From Neurospora tetrasperma FGSC 2508 (Eukaryota; Ascomycota; Sordariomycetes; Sordariales; Sordariaceae), in the NCBI RefSeq assembly GCF_000213175.1, contig NW_009799100.1:2411734-2475733 (forward strand): DNA of 64,000 bases. The letters are read 5' to 3'. The position numbers were made by a program, and so were the translations under genes. The notes under the pieces are model-generated. The model was not told the origin of the DNA. It saw nothing but the letters and a program-made list of their open reading frames with translations, and made no database searches. Below are positions 23,657 to 35,300 of this stretch, piece by piece. Numbering within the stretch: the first letter of the stretch is position 1; each line of letters starts with the position of its first letter.

Positions 23657-26600
23657 CTAAACCGCCGTCCCATGTACCTCTCCATCCACATCCGCCTCTG
23701 GCACTCCACCATCAACCTCCATCGGTACCCCCTTACAATTACACCCCAACCTCTCCCTGAACTCCTCCACGCTCATGCCCTCCAAAAGCTTGATAGCCTT
23801 CTTCGCCATAGCCGACTTCGCATACCGTCCACTGGCCGCCACCGCATGCACCACCGTCTTGCCATGTACCAGTAGCGCCGAGACCACCTTGGGCGGGTTG
23901 ATCTCACTAATCTCACCAGCCACTGCACCATTACCCCCTCTTCCACCTCTTCCTTCCGTAACATCTGTGTCCAGCTCCTTGGCAAAGCTTCTCCACTCGT
24001 TGCAGCGGAACTTGTGCGCCATCATGTTCGCCACAAAGGTGACGGGATGTTTGTTGGCGAAGGTATCGTAAAGATGCATATCCTCGAAGAAAGGCAGAAC
24101 GTGCGTATTGAAGAAGTTTTGGACTACGGAGTAATCGTACTCGCTGTCGACGAAGATGGCGCCGATGTATGCCTCCACCACGTCCGACAGGCACTTGGGC
24201 AAGCGAGAAGCGTGTGTGATGTGCACCCAGTAATCCCTGCTATACTCGTCTGCGGTTGTTCCTGCCTTGATAGCCTCCTCCTTGGCCGCCTCGAGTGCTT
24301 CTTCTATCTCGGCCACATACTCGGCAATGTCCTTGAGGATGGAGGGTGACATGGTGGCGATGCACTTGTTGAATCCCAAGTGAAAGGAGAGGCAGCACAG
24401 GAACTGGTTGGACACCATGGCCATTTTGTGCTCCGTCAGCCATTGCGGGTCGGCGGCGGGGAACTTGCGGAAGAGGTAATCGACGGCGACCATGTCGAAG
24501 AGCGCGTCACCGAGGAATTCGAGGCGCTGGTACGAAGGGAGACGTTCGTAGAGGGACGGGTACGTCGGGTGCTGGAAGGCTGCGCGCAAGAGACGCGGGT
24601 GCTTGAAACTGTAGCCCAAGCGCTCGGAAAACTTTTTGGCCATGTCGCGCTGGGCACTGTTGGCTGGATCCGTCTGCCAGTTTGGCTTTTGATATACGGC
24701 GTAGTAGTCGCCGTAGCTGATCATGCGGTGCTTCTTGTCTTTGACCATGGCGGTTACGGCCTTGATCGCCAGGTCGAAGCTGCCCTTCTCTTGGCCAGTA
24801 AGGTAAGCGGCGCCGATGAGGGCCTCGCAAACGTCAGCAATGGACTTGTCGGCCAGGACATGCCGCTGACGCGCATCCTTACTCTTGCCCTTTTTCAAAA
24901 TTAGGCCCTCCGGATACCATTGTCTGCGGTTAAATGACATGGACCGGATGTATTCTTCGAGCCCTATCTCTAGGGCATTGTTGAATAGGTTCTTGTTGCA
25001 GATGAGGAGCATACGCTCGACGTGATACTCGAATTCGCCCTTGTCAGGGATCAAGGTATATATGGCAATGGTTGTTGCCATTTTCAAGAAGGAGTCACCA
25101 AGAAACTCGAGTCTCTCGTAGTTGTCACCCATTCCAGTTTGATAGTTTTCCTTCTCGGCATCATGTTCATCCGAGTTATCGCTGTCCTTGGTGAAGGCCT
25201 CAAGAGCGAGGTCTGGGCGCAAGTCTAGACCCAGAAGCTTGCATGCGTCCAACGCAACTAGATTCGATTCTACCCGGTGTATGATTGACGGGAAACAGAG
25301 AAGCATTGCTACCACATCTGCTGGTATCTGTATATGACATGTTAGAATCATCTTCTTGATATAAGGTGCACACACTTACAGGTGAGATCCTCATGGGTTC
25401 AAGAATTAGGAAACACTGTTGTGGTTCCACGTCCTCATCCCTCAGAGTATCGTCGAGAAAGTCTCGACGGGTGGAAATAAGCGCAGCCTCCACGACAGGC
25501 TGATCCGCCTGGAATATCATAAAGCCACGCGACTTTGACCACAAGCTGTTGCTGTAGTTCAGAATGTCATGTGTGGTGCCTAAGCCTCTCCAAGCCCTGT
25601 GATTCGGTGCAACAATACCATCTGGCACGGGATCCGTGGGTTTCATGTCATGGCGACGGTGATGAGTAAAGAACTTCCGTGCTCCGTCGTATGGGTCAAC
25701 TACAAACTTGTCTTGGAAAAAATCATCTGGCTCAAGAAACGTGTATGGCACCTTCTCGTTCTCACTGACGTATGCTAGCGTCTTTCGGTCAATGAGGTGG
25801 GCTGGGCTCTTGGCCAAGCGGAAGTCAAACCCGTGACCACCGTCCATCGGAGAGAGGAAGTACGGAAGGTTGACTGCTGTAGCCTCGTATTCCTTGCTGA
25901 AAACATCCATAAAAGCTTTCAAGGTGAAACAAGTAAGTTGCTCCACCAACGTTTCGTCAGCCTGGACAGAACCTGGGATAGGCACGCAGCGGACTCTGGA
26001 AAAGCGCTTGGTGCCAAAAAAGAGCGGAAAGGACGCCACTTCTGGGAGAGCGCTTCTACTAAGCAGGAGAAGAGGACGAGAGCTACGCCCAAGGGTGTCT
26101 GGGTTCTCCAGAACAAACGCAGTAGCAGAAAGCTGCGTGACCACGCCTCGAACCGACCATAATTCGGGCTTAAGACGCATGGCGTACTCCGTCTTCTTCT
26201 TTGAGCTGACAGCAAGGCGAGCATTTCGCATTTCCGGTAGCTGCTTGGTGAACACAGATTGGAGGTGGTTATCCAAGTGGCCAGCCTTGAGTAAAGCAAG
26301 GCAAAGCTCGAATGCAGCTGCACATTTGGCCACCCCCTTACTTAAATGTACTTTGCCAACCGCGCTCTTGATAGGTGATGCATCAGGCATGACAACCTCG
26401 CACTGGAAGCCACCGGGAACAGTGGTGATGTAGTATTCCGGACTCAAACTCGTCTCCGGTGGGTGTGGTAGAGTGGCGGTGAAATTGGCGAGACAGACAA
26501 GGCTTTGCATATAGCTGAGTTTCGCACCAGTGTCTGGGACAGTGTACTGCCTCTTGCCCTTCTCCTTCCGAAGCAAATAATCCAAGTTCATATGGTTGCC

Positions 26601-28522
26601 AGTCAGCTTCCTGTCTTCGGGCAGAGCCTCGCAGAACTTGCGCAGGACATCTTCAGCCCCTTTAGCTCGCAATATCCTGGAGTGGTGCTCGTAATTCCCT
26701 TTTTCGATCATCTGGATGTAGCGAGAATCTGGACGACGAGCTCGACCACGCGACTGGATACACTGAATCAGAGTATCATAGAGATCGAATCTGATGACGA
26801 TATTGCAATCTGGAATATCGAGACCTTCCTCAGCAACAGAAGTAGCAAATAGGCAGTTTATTTCGCCAAGCTTGAACTTTCGAATTATTCTGTTTTGTTG
26901 CTGGAAGTTGATCTTGGCGTTGACATAGCTTGAGCCAGTTGTCCCACCTCCAACCAAGACTTCTGCTGCAATGCTGGGTATGTGAGACTTTATCTCAGGC
27001 TGCTGAAGCAAATCCGCCAACAGCATGGCCGTGTTCCGCTGTCGAACAAAAATAATGCATCTTTGCGCACCCACGCCCCTCTCGAACTGATCACGCAAGA
27101 TTCTAACAAGCATGATGACCTTGGACGACAACATCGTCGGATCGAGAGCAGCGGGTGAAAATGTATGCGCGTTAACCAATTCATGAGCTTCACGGACTTG
27201 CTTGACGTGCTTTTCGGTAATTTCATCGAGGGCTGCGACTTTCATGAGATCTCTCTCAGTGCGTGATTCCAGTTTGACTATATCCTCTTGTTTGAAGAAA
27301 AGTTGCCAATACCGGTCGGCACACCATGTTCCTAATTTAGATGCAGCCGAGGTAGTAAAGTTGAGCGGCTTCTTAAACAGCTCTTGTCCTCCAACAAGTT
27401 TGCGTAATTGCTTGTTGAGGACTGTCTCCGAGTCTGGTCGACCACGAACGTATTCAACGATCAACTCGGTCTTGGGTTTGCAAATCGTATGCTGAAGGGC
27501 GGCCGGGTCGGCGGCCGTGGCTATTTGGCTGTGAAGTAATGCCTCCAGTTCTGCCGCAGCCCGCCTCGGGTCAACCTTCGCGTCAACCGGGGAGGCCGTC
27601 AAGCCAAGGATTCTGGGTCTTCTCTCCAACTGCTCATCAATATAAAAGTTCTTGATGATGCGAGCATACGGATGATCTTTTTTTGTATGGTGGGCTTCAT
27701 CGAAGATCAAGAGGTTGATCTGGTCCATTCTAATCCAGGAATGATGGAGCGCTGTGCTGAGGATTTCAGCTGTACAGACAACCACTTCGTTTTGCTCCAA
27801 TGCTTCCTTCCAGAAAGCTTTTGATTCGACACCTTCCACCATCTCGCCGCATAGTTTCTCCATTGGGAAATCGAGGTTCTTGGTGAGAAAGCTGTGTTGT
27901 TGGAACACCAAGGCCACCTTGTCGACCAGGAAGAAGGCAATCCGTCTGGGTAAACCCTTTTCTCGATCCTCCAATTCACCATTAATGACCCAGCGTAACA
28001 ACATGGCGGCGATCAGAGTCTTTCCGGATCCTATCCAAGGTTTGAACAAGTCAGAAAGAGGGTCCCAGTCTGGCAGAGTATGAGGAACTTACCTGTATCC
28101 AGAACAGCAATCGTGTTTTGCTGTTTTGCACGTTCAAAAAGCTCAACCTGATATTCTCGTGGTGAAGTGATGATTCTCTCGCTATCAAAGCCAATAGCGG
28201 GCAGCACGTCCACGCCGGCCGACCTTGCCGCTTCTATTGCGGCCTTCCTTTGGTCTCTTGCCAGAGTTTCCTGGTGCTCCTCGATCCATGAGTTGAACGC
28301 AGCAGTATCGGCCAGCTTCTTGGCCGAAATCTTCTTGGGCTTGGGTTCCGGGTTCACTGTCCATCTTTTGACGCCGTCCTCGCTCTCGACATCAGAGGCG
28401 TTTCCTCTGTCGTCATTTTCGGAGGCCACATCTTCTTGGGAGAGATCTATCAAATCTTGGTCGCCGATTATCTGACTTGTCGCTTCCGGTGGGATAAAGG
28501 GTAGCCGAGTGGCCACGGCCAT
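23657..28522 (-). CDS. dcl-1: Dicer-like protein 1 (DCL-1/SMS-3)
   Basis: Three exons (28522-28093, 28030-25380, 25327-23657) with introns of 62 and 52 bp give 1,583 aa. After a charged N-terminus of about 110 residues comes the DExD/H helicase: Walker A GSGKT (144-148), DEAHH (from Asp254) and RGRARR. A Dicer dimerisation-type region follows. RNase IIIa has RLEFLGDSF (Glu1101-Asp1105) and RNase IIIb has RLEFLGDAL (Glu1297-Asp1301), both with the second acidic box; a short dsRNA-binding-like C-terminus ends the protein. I see no clear PAZ domain, as usual for fungal Dicers. The protein cleaves dsRNA to small RNAs. In N. crassa DCL-1 acts in meiotic silencing of unpaired DNA and, redundantly with DCL-2, in quelling. 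DCL-1 rather than DCL-2 is chosen from length, the N-terminal extension and the nearby nte1, all from memory. Confidence 0.95.
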
Positions 28523-29224
28523 GGTGACGAGCTGTCGTTCTTTTCCTTCTTGTTGTGTGATGGAAGTTCGGTGATACTTTTGCAAAAGAGCGCATGGACC
28601 GAGCCGAAAGTGACAGACTGCTGTCGGGAATGAGAGTCGAATTTGCTGACGGACAACGAAGAACAAATAGCTAGACCAGGTCCAAGACGTTCGGGGATGC
28701 AGCAAGTACTGGAATCAGGGACTGCCACCAGACCCTCTCAACTTGGGTTCGTCAAGTATCGACCGAATCGAGCTATCGCATGGTTGATTGAGTGGGGGAG
28801 TAAATATAAAATTGAAAGCAGTCGCCGCGAGAGAAGAGCAAGTTATAGAGAACGGAAGAACGAAGCTGAGAGGTTCAGGCAGGTGCAAAAGCTCGGGCCC
28901 CGCTTTTATACAAACACGGAGAACAGATGAGATGAATACAGAAAAGTTACACTGCTGCCATAAACCAGATGAACTTGACACCCTTTCCATCGCTTCGATT
29001 CATTATAGCAGTTCGAACATAACGCTAGCATCTTGCTGTTGGTGGGGAGTTTGTTCGGCCATCCTTTTGTGTCAAAGTTGTGTTGCTAAGCAAACATGCC
29101 AGGATCAAAATGTGCCGGGTAGGTAAAGAAAGAAAGAGAGAAAGAAAGAAAGAAAGGAACCGATCATGATCATAAGCAAAACGGAGTAAACCAACCGACC
29201 AGAACGATAAGTACCTAGCTAAAC
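28523..29224. other. Upstream region of dcl-1 and 3' flank of pdx3
   Basis: About 700 bp holding the dcl-1 promoter and leader. It includes a GAAA microsatellite near the pdx3 end. No gene was recognised. Confidence 0.5.
29125..29157 (+). repeat. GAAA-type microsatellite
   Basis: About eight units of AAAG/AGAA in a purine-only run in the 3' flank of pdx3. A simple repeat with no evident function. Confidence 0.75.
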
Positions 29225-30093
29225 TTATGGACTTAGCCTCTCCAAAGTCCACTTGTCTTCACCTCCATCTTGATGGACGCGGTCGTAGACAAACCGATCG
29301 TGTAGCCGGTTTTGCCTTCCCTGCCAGAACTCGACCCGTTCAGGAACGATGCGCAAGCCTCCCCAGAACTCCGGGACGGGAATCTTCTCCTCGCCTTCAA
29401 AGCGCTGCTCCGACTCCTTGACCCACTTGTCCAGCTGTCTTCGTCCGTCGTCGTCGGGATCCGCAGGGTCGGGATGGAGGACAGCGCTTTGTTTGCTTGA
29501 CCAGGCGCCAAGACGACTGCCACGAACTCTTGTGTCAAAGTAAGCCTGGCTCTCCTCTCGTGTCAAGCGCTCCGCTCTTCCCTCCACCCTGACCTGCCTT
29601 TCCAACGGCTCCCACCAGAAAACAAGAGAAGCCCATGGGTTGCCGGTGCTGGATCCATCCTCACTGCCAAACAAGTCGCGCGCCTTCCCACTGGTGCCAA
29701 AGTTGCTGTATATAACAAAGCCCTTTGGGTCCAGCTCCTTCATGTACACCATGCGCGACGAGACGCGGCCCGAGGGCAACTGTGCAGTCGATAGCGTGCA
29801 GGTTTCGGGGTGAGAAATGCCCGTTTCGGGTTGGCAAGCGTCCGTGAACCATTTGTGGAATTGGGTAATGGGACTATCGGGGTCAAGGTCAGAGCGTCGC
29901 AAGCCTCCTCGGGTCTCGGCCTTGAGGAACTGAGCCGCTTGACCGGGGACGGACGGGTCGGCTGAGGCACCGGCGGGGGCAACTGGAGGTCACCGAGTCA
30001 GCTCTTGCTGCCATTGCAGTGGTATCTCTGTGAATGTTCCCAATTTCACTTACAGATGAGCTTTGCGCCATCTTGAGCCGGGTGGAGAGCCAT
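29225..30093 (-). CDS. pdx3: Pyridoxamine/pyridoxine 5'-phosphate oxidase (PDX3)
   Basis: Two exons (30093-30054 and 29982-29225) with a 71-bp intron (donor GTAAGT, acceptor CTCCAG) give 265 aa. Conserved oxidase blocks appear in order: PSGRVSSRMVYMKELDPKGF, SNFGTSGKARDL, FWWEPLERQVRVEGRAERLT, SRLGAWSSKQS, and the C-terminal FWQGRQNRLHDRF...WTLERLSP. The enzyme uses FMN and oxygen to make pyridoxal 5'-phosphate from pyridoxine or pyridoxamine phosphate, the cofactor needed among others by the decarboxylase at 8.8-10.5 kb. The insert EDGSSTG before NPWASLVFWW is a species detail in a loop. The short first exon encodes 13 residues, and the junction codon (Phe) is split. A TATAAA lies about 140 bp upstream. 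No targeting signal is obvious. Confidence 0.94.
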
Positions 30094-30958
30094 TGTCTTG
30101 GTAGTAAAGGTAGCAACTCGGGGGTTCAAAGGCTTCGGACGAAGGGTGACTGCAGAGACGGAGAAGAGGCGACGACAACTTGCTCGCATTGGCAAGACAA
30201 AAGTGAATGGATGTGAAGGGCAAGCAGGAGGTTTTATAGTGGCACCACTTTAAAGTCCGGTCGGACCTATGTAGAAGGAAAAGCCCGGATGGAAGAATCG
30301 AGAACGGAAGCGAGCGGCAGCAGAGAGGGAGAACATGCGATCAGTCACAGAGAGGCCGAGACAGTGCCGTCAGGGTGGTGCCGTCATATCGACTCCACAC
30401 CAACCCTTTTGGCCAACCGGGCATCGAAGACTCGAGACGAGGACGACCACACTTGCCCTTTCAATTCCATACCTTAGGTAAAGCACAAAGTGAAACAGAA
30501 GGGAAGAAACGGAATTTGGCTATGGAGACTAGTTGGCGTGATCATTGGGAGCACAGAACAACATCCAAAGCCGCTGGTCGAAGCCAGGATCAAAGTGTAG
30601 TCCGGTCCATGCTGTTGGAGGGGACATGTCGATTGAGAACAAGATAACCGATAAGAAAATAAACATTGCTTGGCAAAGGAGATCGGAGCGAGGATCAGAG
30701 CGGGGCAAACAAACGGACATGGTGAGCTCACCAGTGTGGGTTGCAATTGACATGCCCCGCATCCCAGAGCTGTCAAACCTCCACTGAAGTTCAGTTATCA
30801 TTTTCATCCATTCCAGAATCCCCAATTCCATTCGTTCCCTTCCAACGAGACGCAGCAATAACCAGACATCACGACCCTTTGCTTCTTCGCTTACTTGCGC
30901 CAACATTGACTCAATCCACCGGATCAGACATTTTTCAGTCACAAGCGACCACCCCAGA
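30094..30958. promoter_or_regulatory. Divergent promoter region of pdx3 and tap42
   Basis: About 860 bp between divergent genes. On the minus strand, TATAAA at 30233-30238 lies about 140 bp before the pdx3 ATG. Nothing else was recognised. Confidence 0.45.
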
Positions 30959-32176
30959 ATGAGCGACCAAGAACCCAGGTCTCTCAAGGCCACCTTCGCC
31001 GCCGCCGAAGAGAAACGCCTCTCGCTCGAGAACTCACCACCCAGCCCGGCCGACTACGCCGACACCGTCTCCGCCGCCATCAAGCTTTACCAATCCTGCC
31101 TCTCCCAGATCAGCCTTCTGTCCCTCTTCAGCTCCAACGAAGGACTCGAAGACCTCAACACCAACGACCTCCCCTACCTGCTCGTCAACTACCACCTCGC
31201 CGAGCTCATCCAAAAGATTCCCTCGCCTACACCCTCGCCCGCCGAACGAAAACGCATCCTTGCCCAGGCCCGCGAAGCCTACGAGCGCTATCTCCATCTG
31301 CTCGATAGCTACGAAGGTCTGCTGAACCCAACCTACAAGAAGCTTCTCGAGCGCTACACCGACAGCCCGACCGAGTTCAGCGTCGTCTCGTCCGCCTCGG
31401 ACCCAAACGCCCGTCGCAACGCCAAGATCGCCAACTTCAAAGCTGAGAAGGAGCTGCGCCAGAAACTCGCCTACCTCCGACAACGACCCGAATATGCCGC
31501 CGCCGATCTTGAGCTAGATGATGACGAGTCAATAAGCCAGAGCAGAGGAGGGGGAGGGGGAGGAAGCACAGGCGACGAAGAACTTGTCCGCTCCGTCCAC
31601 CTCGCCCACCTTGACTTGTGCACACACCTGACCTTCCAAGCGCTCGAGAGCCTCAACCGCGAGCTGGAGGTGCTCAACATGGCTCCGCGCGAGCCTGCCT
31701 CGCTGCCATCCGCGCAACTACGAAACAACCAGGCAGGCAATGACGGGGGCGCGCAGGACGACCTACGACGGCGACAAGGAGGGGGCGCAGCGGATCGCGA
31801 CTACAGCGACAGACTCGATATGCCCTTTAGCCGGTTGCAAGGAATATTGGGTGGGAGCGGGCCGATTCTGTCCAAGGAGGGCAGGCCACTGCGACCGTTT
31901 ACGCTGACGGGGACGAGACAGGAGATTGCCAAGGGGGTGTTTAGGCCGGGTCATAATTTGCCGACCATGTCGATTGATGAGTACTTGGAGGAGGAAAGGA
32001 GACGGGGCGGAATTATTGAGGGCGGTGGAGAGGCGAGTTGGAAGGCTGGGGAGAAGGATCCGAATGACGAGGATGACTATGAGAAGTTGGATGCGGAGAC
32101 AATGAAGGCAAGGGCTTGGGATGAGTTTGTGGAGGCGAATCCGAAGGGTAGTGGGAATACGTTAAACAGGGGGTGA
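30959..32176 (+). CDS. tap42: TAP42/alpha4-like PP2A regulatory protein
   Basis: A single exon of 405 codons. The N-terminal two-thirds is predicted helical with TPR-like character (residues about 15-250), including the block DEELVRSVHLAHLDLCTHLT, and the C-terminus has the family motif MSIDEYLEEERRRGGIIEGGG followed by an acidic stretch. In yeast, Tap42 binds the catalytic subunits of PP2A and PP2A-like phosphatases and is controlled by TORC1, linking nutrient state to growth. A Gly-rich run (six glycines) interrupts the helical region at about residue 200, probably a flexible loop. No intron is needed, as the frame is open from a well-placed ATG to the stop. The gene converges on slh1 with a gap of only about 220 bp. 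Confidence 0.92.
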   Translation: MSDQEPRSLKATFAAAEEKRLSLENSPPSPADYADTVSAAIKLYQSCLSQISLLSLFSSNEGLEDLNTNDLPYLLVNYHLAELIQKIPSPTPSPAERKRILAQAREAYERYLHLLDSYEGLLNPTYKKLLERYTDSPTEFSVVSSASDPNARRNAKIANFKAEKELRQKLAYLRQRPEYAAADLELDDDESISQSRGGGGGGSTGDEELVRSVHLAHLDLCTHLTFQALESLNRELEVLNMAPREPASLPSAQLRNNQAGNDGGAQDDLRRRQGGGAADRDYSDRLDMPFSRLQGILGGSGPILSKEGRPLRPFTLTGTRQEIAKGVFRPGHNLPTMSIDEYLEEERRRGGIIEGGGEASWKAGEKDPNDEDDYEKLDAETMKARAWDEFVEANPKGSGNTLNRG

Positions 32177-32398
32177 TGGGCCTTGGAATAGATTGCGAAC
32201 GTGCTGTGGACGAGGGGGTATACTATGGGCCAAATTGATACCAAAACATTGACATAGAAGTCAAAATCGAAAAATAATAATACTGATGTCGCTGATGTAT
32301 TATGGTCTACACCAGGAACTGGCAATATCTGACCTTGGCCCGTGCCACCAGCAAAAGGCCACCACTCGCTACTTATTGGCCATACTAGTAGTACTCAC

Positions 32399-35300
32399 TC
32401 ACTTCGAACTTTCCCCCCATTCCCCCCCCTCCTGGGATTGATCCCCCCTCTTGCCCCCTTGTCCCTTCCCCTTCTTGTCTAAATCCGCATCCCCCTCCGG
32501 TGCCGGCGGCCCCGGGATATCCACCCCCTCGACCCTGTACTCCATCCCAATATACCCATCACTAACCACCAACACATCCAGCTTCCTGCCCTTCACCCCG
32601 CCTTCCACCGGCGGCAGTCTCATCACAGCCCTAGCACTAGGTCTCATGCCCACCTCTATTCCATTCGTCTTCTTCCCATTCTGTTGGTGATTCTGCTCTT
32701 GTTGTTGTTGTTGTTGTTGTTGTTTCCTCCCACTACTCCAACCAACCCTCTTGACAGCAACAACCTCATCCCTCTTGACATCCGCCACCACGACAAACCA
32801 CCCCTCCGTCTGCGGCTTGGGAAACTTGGGAGCGTAAATCCGCCCTTCGCGCTCCGTGATGGGGTTCAATCGCTTCAGAACAACTGTCAGTTCGCCGTGC
32901 TTGACGTTTTCCACCGAGACGTGCACGTCCGGCACGGCCTGGGCGGCTTTGGCGAAGCGGTTGGCTTGTGCTGGAGCAAGACCAAGTTCGTCGCGGGCGA
33001 GTTTTTGGAGGAGGGAGTATTGCTGATTGCTGCCGCGGGAGTTGTTGGTGGATTTGCTCAGTTGATTTAGTGTCATTTTGGATTTGCACCGGTCGGCTTC
33101 AGCATGATCAAAGCCGGGGAATATGGAGAGTGCAGGGTCCTCAGGCCAACGAGCCTGTTTAACGCATTGCAGGAGTTTGACGAATTGCAACATGCTGCTC
33201 AGGTATCCCAGCTCCGTCATGACGTCCACCGAGGCTTGGATAATGCGCACCGCTTGGTCTAGGACAGATGTCTGGTCGCCGACGTAATCGGTGATAGGCA
33301 GGGGCTCGACGCGGGCCATGTGCGCTTGAAGCAGCAAGAAGGCCTTCACGTGGGGATCCCACATCGGCAGGCCGTCGAAGGCGGAGGTAGGGAAGGGCAA
33401 TGCCTTGGCTAGCTCGGCGTTGATCAAGTCTTCGTTGTGACGAACGGGGAGCTCGTCATACTCGGAGGCGCGGGACATCCAGGATAGGGCTTCCAGAAAA
33501 GTGGCCGAGGCGCGGGCTTTGCGGACCAGATGCCGGATGGTCTTGTGCGAGAGGTAATAGTAGGACATGATTTTGCCCAAGGGGGTCGGATCAACATCGC
33601 CGTTAGGGAAAACTTCGACGCAACCTGATTCGGCGAGCTCGGAGAGCGAGTGGTCAACCATTTGGATCATGTAGTCGTTGGCGAGCTGCTGAGCCATGGT
33701 GGACGAGTGTTCCTCGGCGGAGATCTCGAGACCATAGTAGGACGGGTTCTTGTGCAGGCGCCGGAAGAAGAAGGTCCATGTCAGGTAGTCGAGCGCGTCT
33801 TGTTTGGTAACGATGGTCTCGGCGGACACTTCGGCGCATAAATGGTTGTCGAGGACCGTGTGTAGGGAGGACTCGACGGGGAAGCCGGTGTGCAAAAAGT
33901 GCTTGTAGAAGTCCTTCTTGGCGTCTTGGGTGAAGATGCGGGCGACTCCCGAGTTGTCGAACTGCGGTCGTCCTGCTCTACCAAGCATTTGGAGCACGTC
34001 TGTTAGGTCCATGTCCTTGTAGGCCTCGATTTTGGCGTCATAGAACTGCGTGCCCTTGACGACGACGAGATGCGCTGGAAGGTTGACACCCCAAGCCAAG
34101 GTACTCGTAGCTACGAGAATTTGGATCTTGTTGTTCAAAAAGAGTTCTTCGGCGATCTGCCTGTCAGACTCAACCAGACCGGCGTGATGGAGACCGATGC
34201 CGAAGCTGATGGCTTCCTTCAAGGCATCATCCTTGACACGGGAAAGGTTGAGCTGGAGATCATCTTCATCCATGTGAAGGAACCGTCTAGGATTATCCTC
34301 CATACCGCAGAAGTTGATGAGATCCTTGGCCGTCAAGCGGGTCTGCCGACGAGACGGCACGAACACAATGACTGGTTTCTCGGGGCTGTGGTTCAAGATC
34401 GCCAAAAACGTCGGCCTATTCATCGATTGCATCAACGGGCAGAACCCTCTGACCTCGGGGAACCCGTCGATGTACAATTCCAGCGGCACAGGACGCACCG
34501 AATGCCGGAAGTTGAACAAACCTTCCTTCACACCGAGCCAGTTGGCCAGGTCCGTCGCATTGGCGCAAGCCGTCGACATACCCAGCAATCGAACCGAGTT
34601 CTTGGTCGACGAGGCAATATAGTTCATACGCGAGACAATGATCTCAAGAATAGGACCACGGTCTCCAGCAAGCAAGTGAATCTCGTCGATGATGACCAAG
34701 CTGACCTTTCGGACGTATCCTCTCGTCTGCCAACTACGCGAGATACCGTCCCACTTCTCAGGAGTGGTGATGATGATATCCGCATCCTGGATCGTGCGCG
34801 TGTCAGGCGTGTTGTCACCCGTCAGCTCGACCAGCTTCAGACCGAGAGGCTTGGCGAGACGGGCACCCCAGTCCTTGACACGCTCGCGGACAAGCGCCTT
34901 CATGGGCGCAATGTAGACCACCTTGGAGCCGGGCCGCTCGCGGAACGCCCACCACATGGCCAGCTCGCAGGCAACAGTCTTGCCACTACCGGTCGGCGAT
35001 CCCAGAAGGACATTGGCGGGAGTGTGATAGAGGGTGTGGAAGACTTGGGTTTGCATCGGGTTGAAGTACTGGAAGCGCTGGGCGTAGATTTCTTCCAGGC
35101 CCGGGTTCTTCAACGCCGAAATGGGCAGAGGTTGCAGGTTCAACAGATCGGTGTAGACGCTTTCTGTGTCTGGGCGGATAAGGTGTTGGAAGGACACCGC
35201 TGTTACAGTCTCAGCGCCCAGCCACCGGTCCGAAACCGCCCTCACGTAGATCTGGTTTGGCATCGGATCGGAAAGTGGAATGGTGAAGTTGAGTTCGTGG

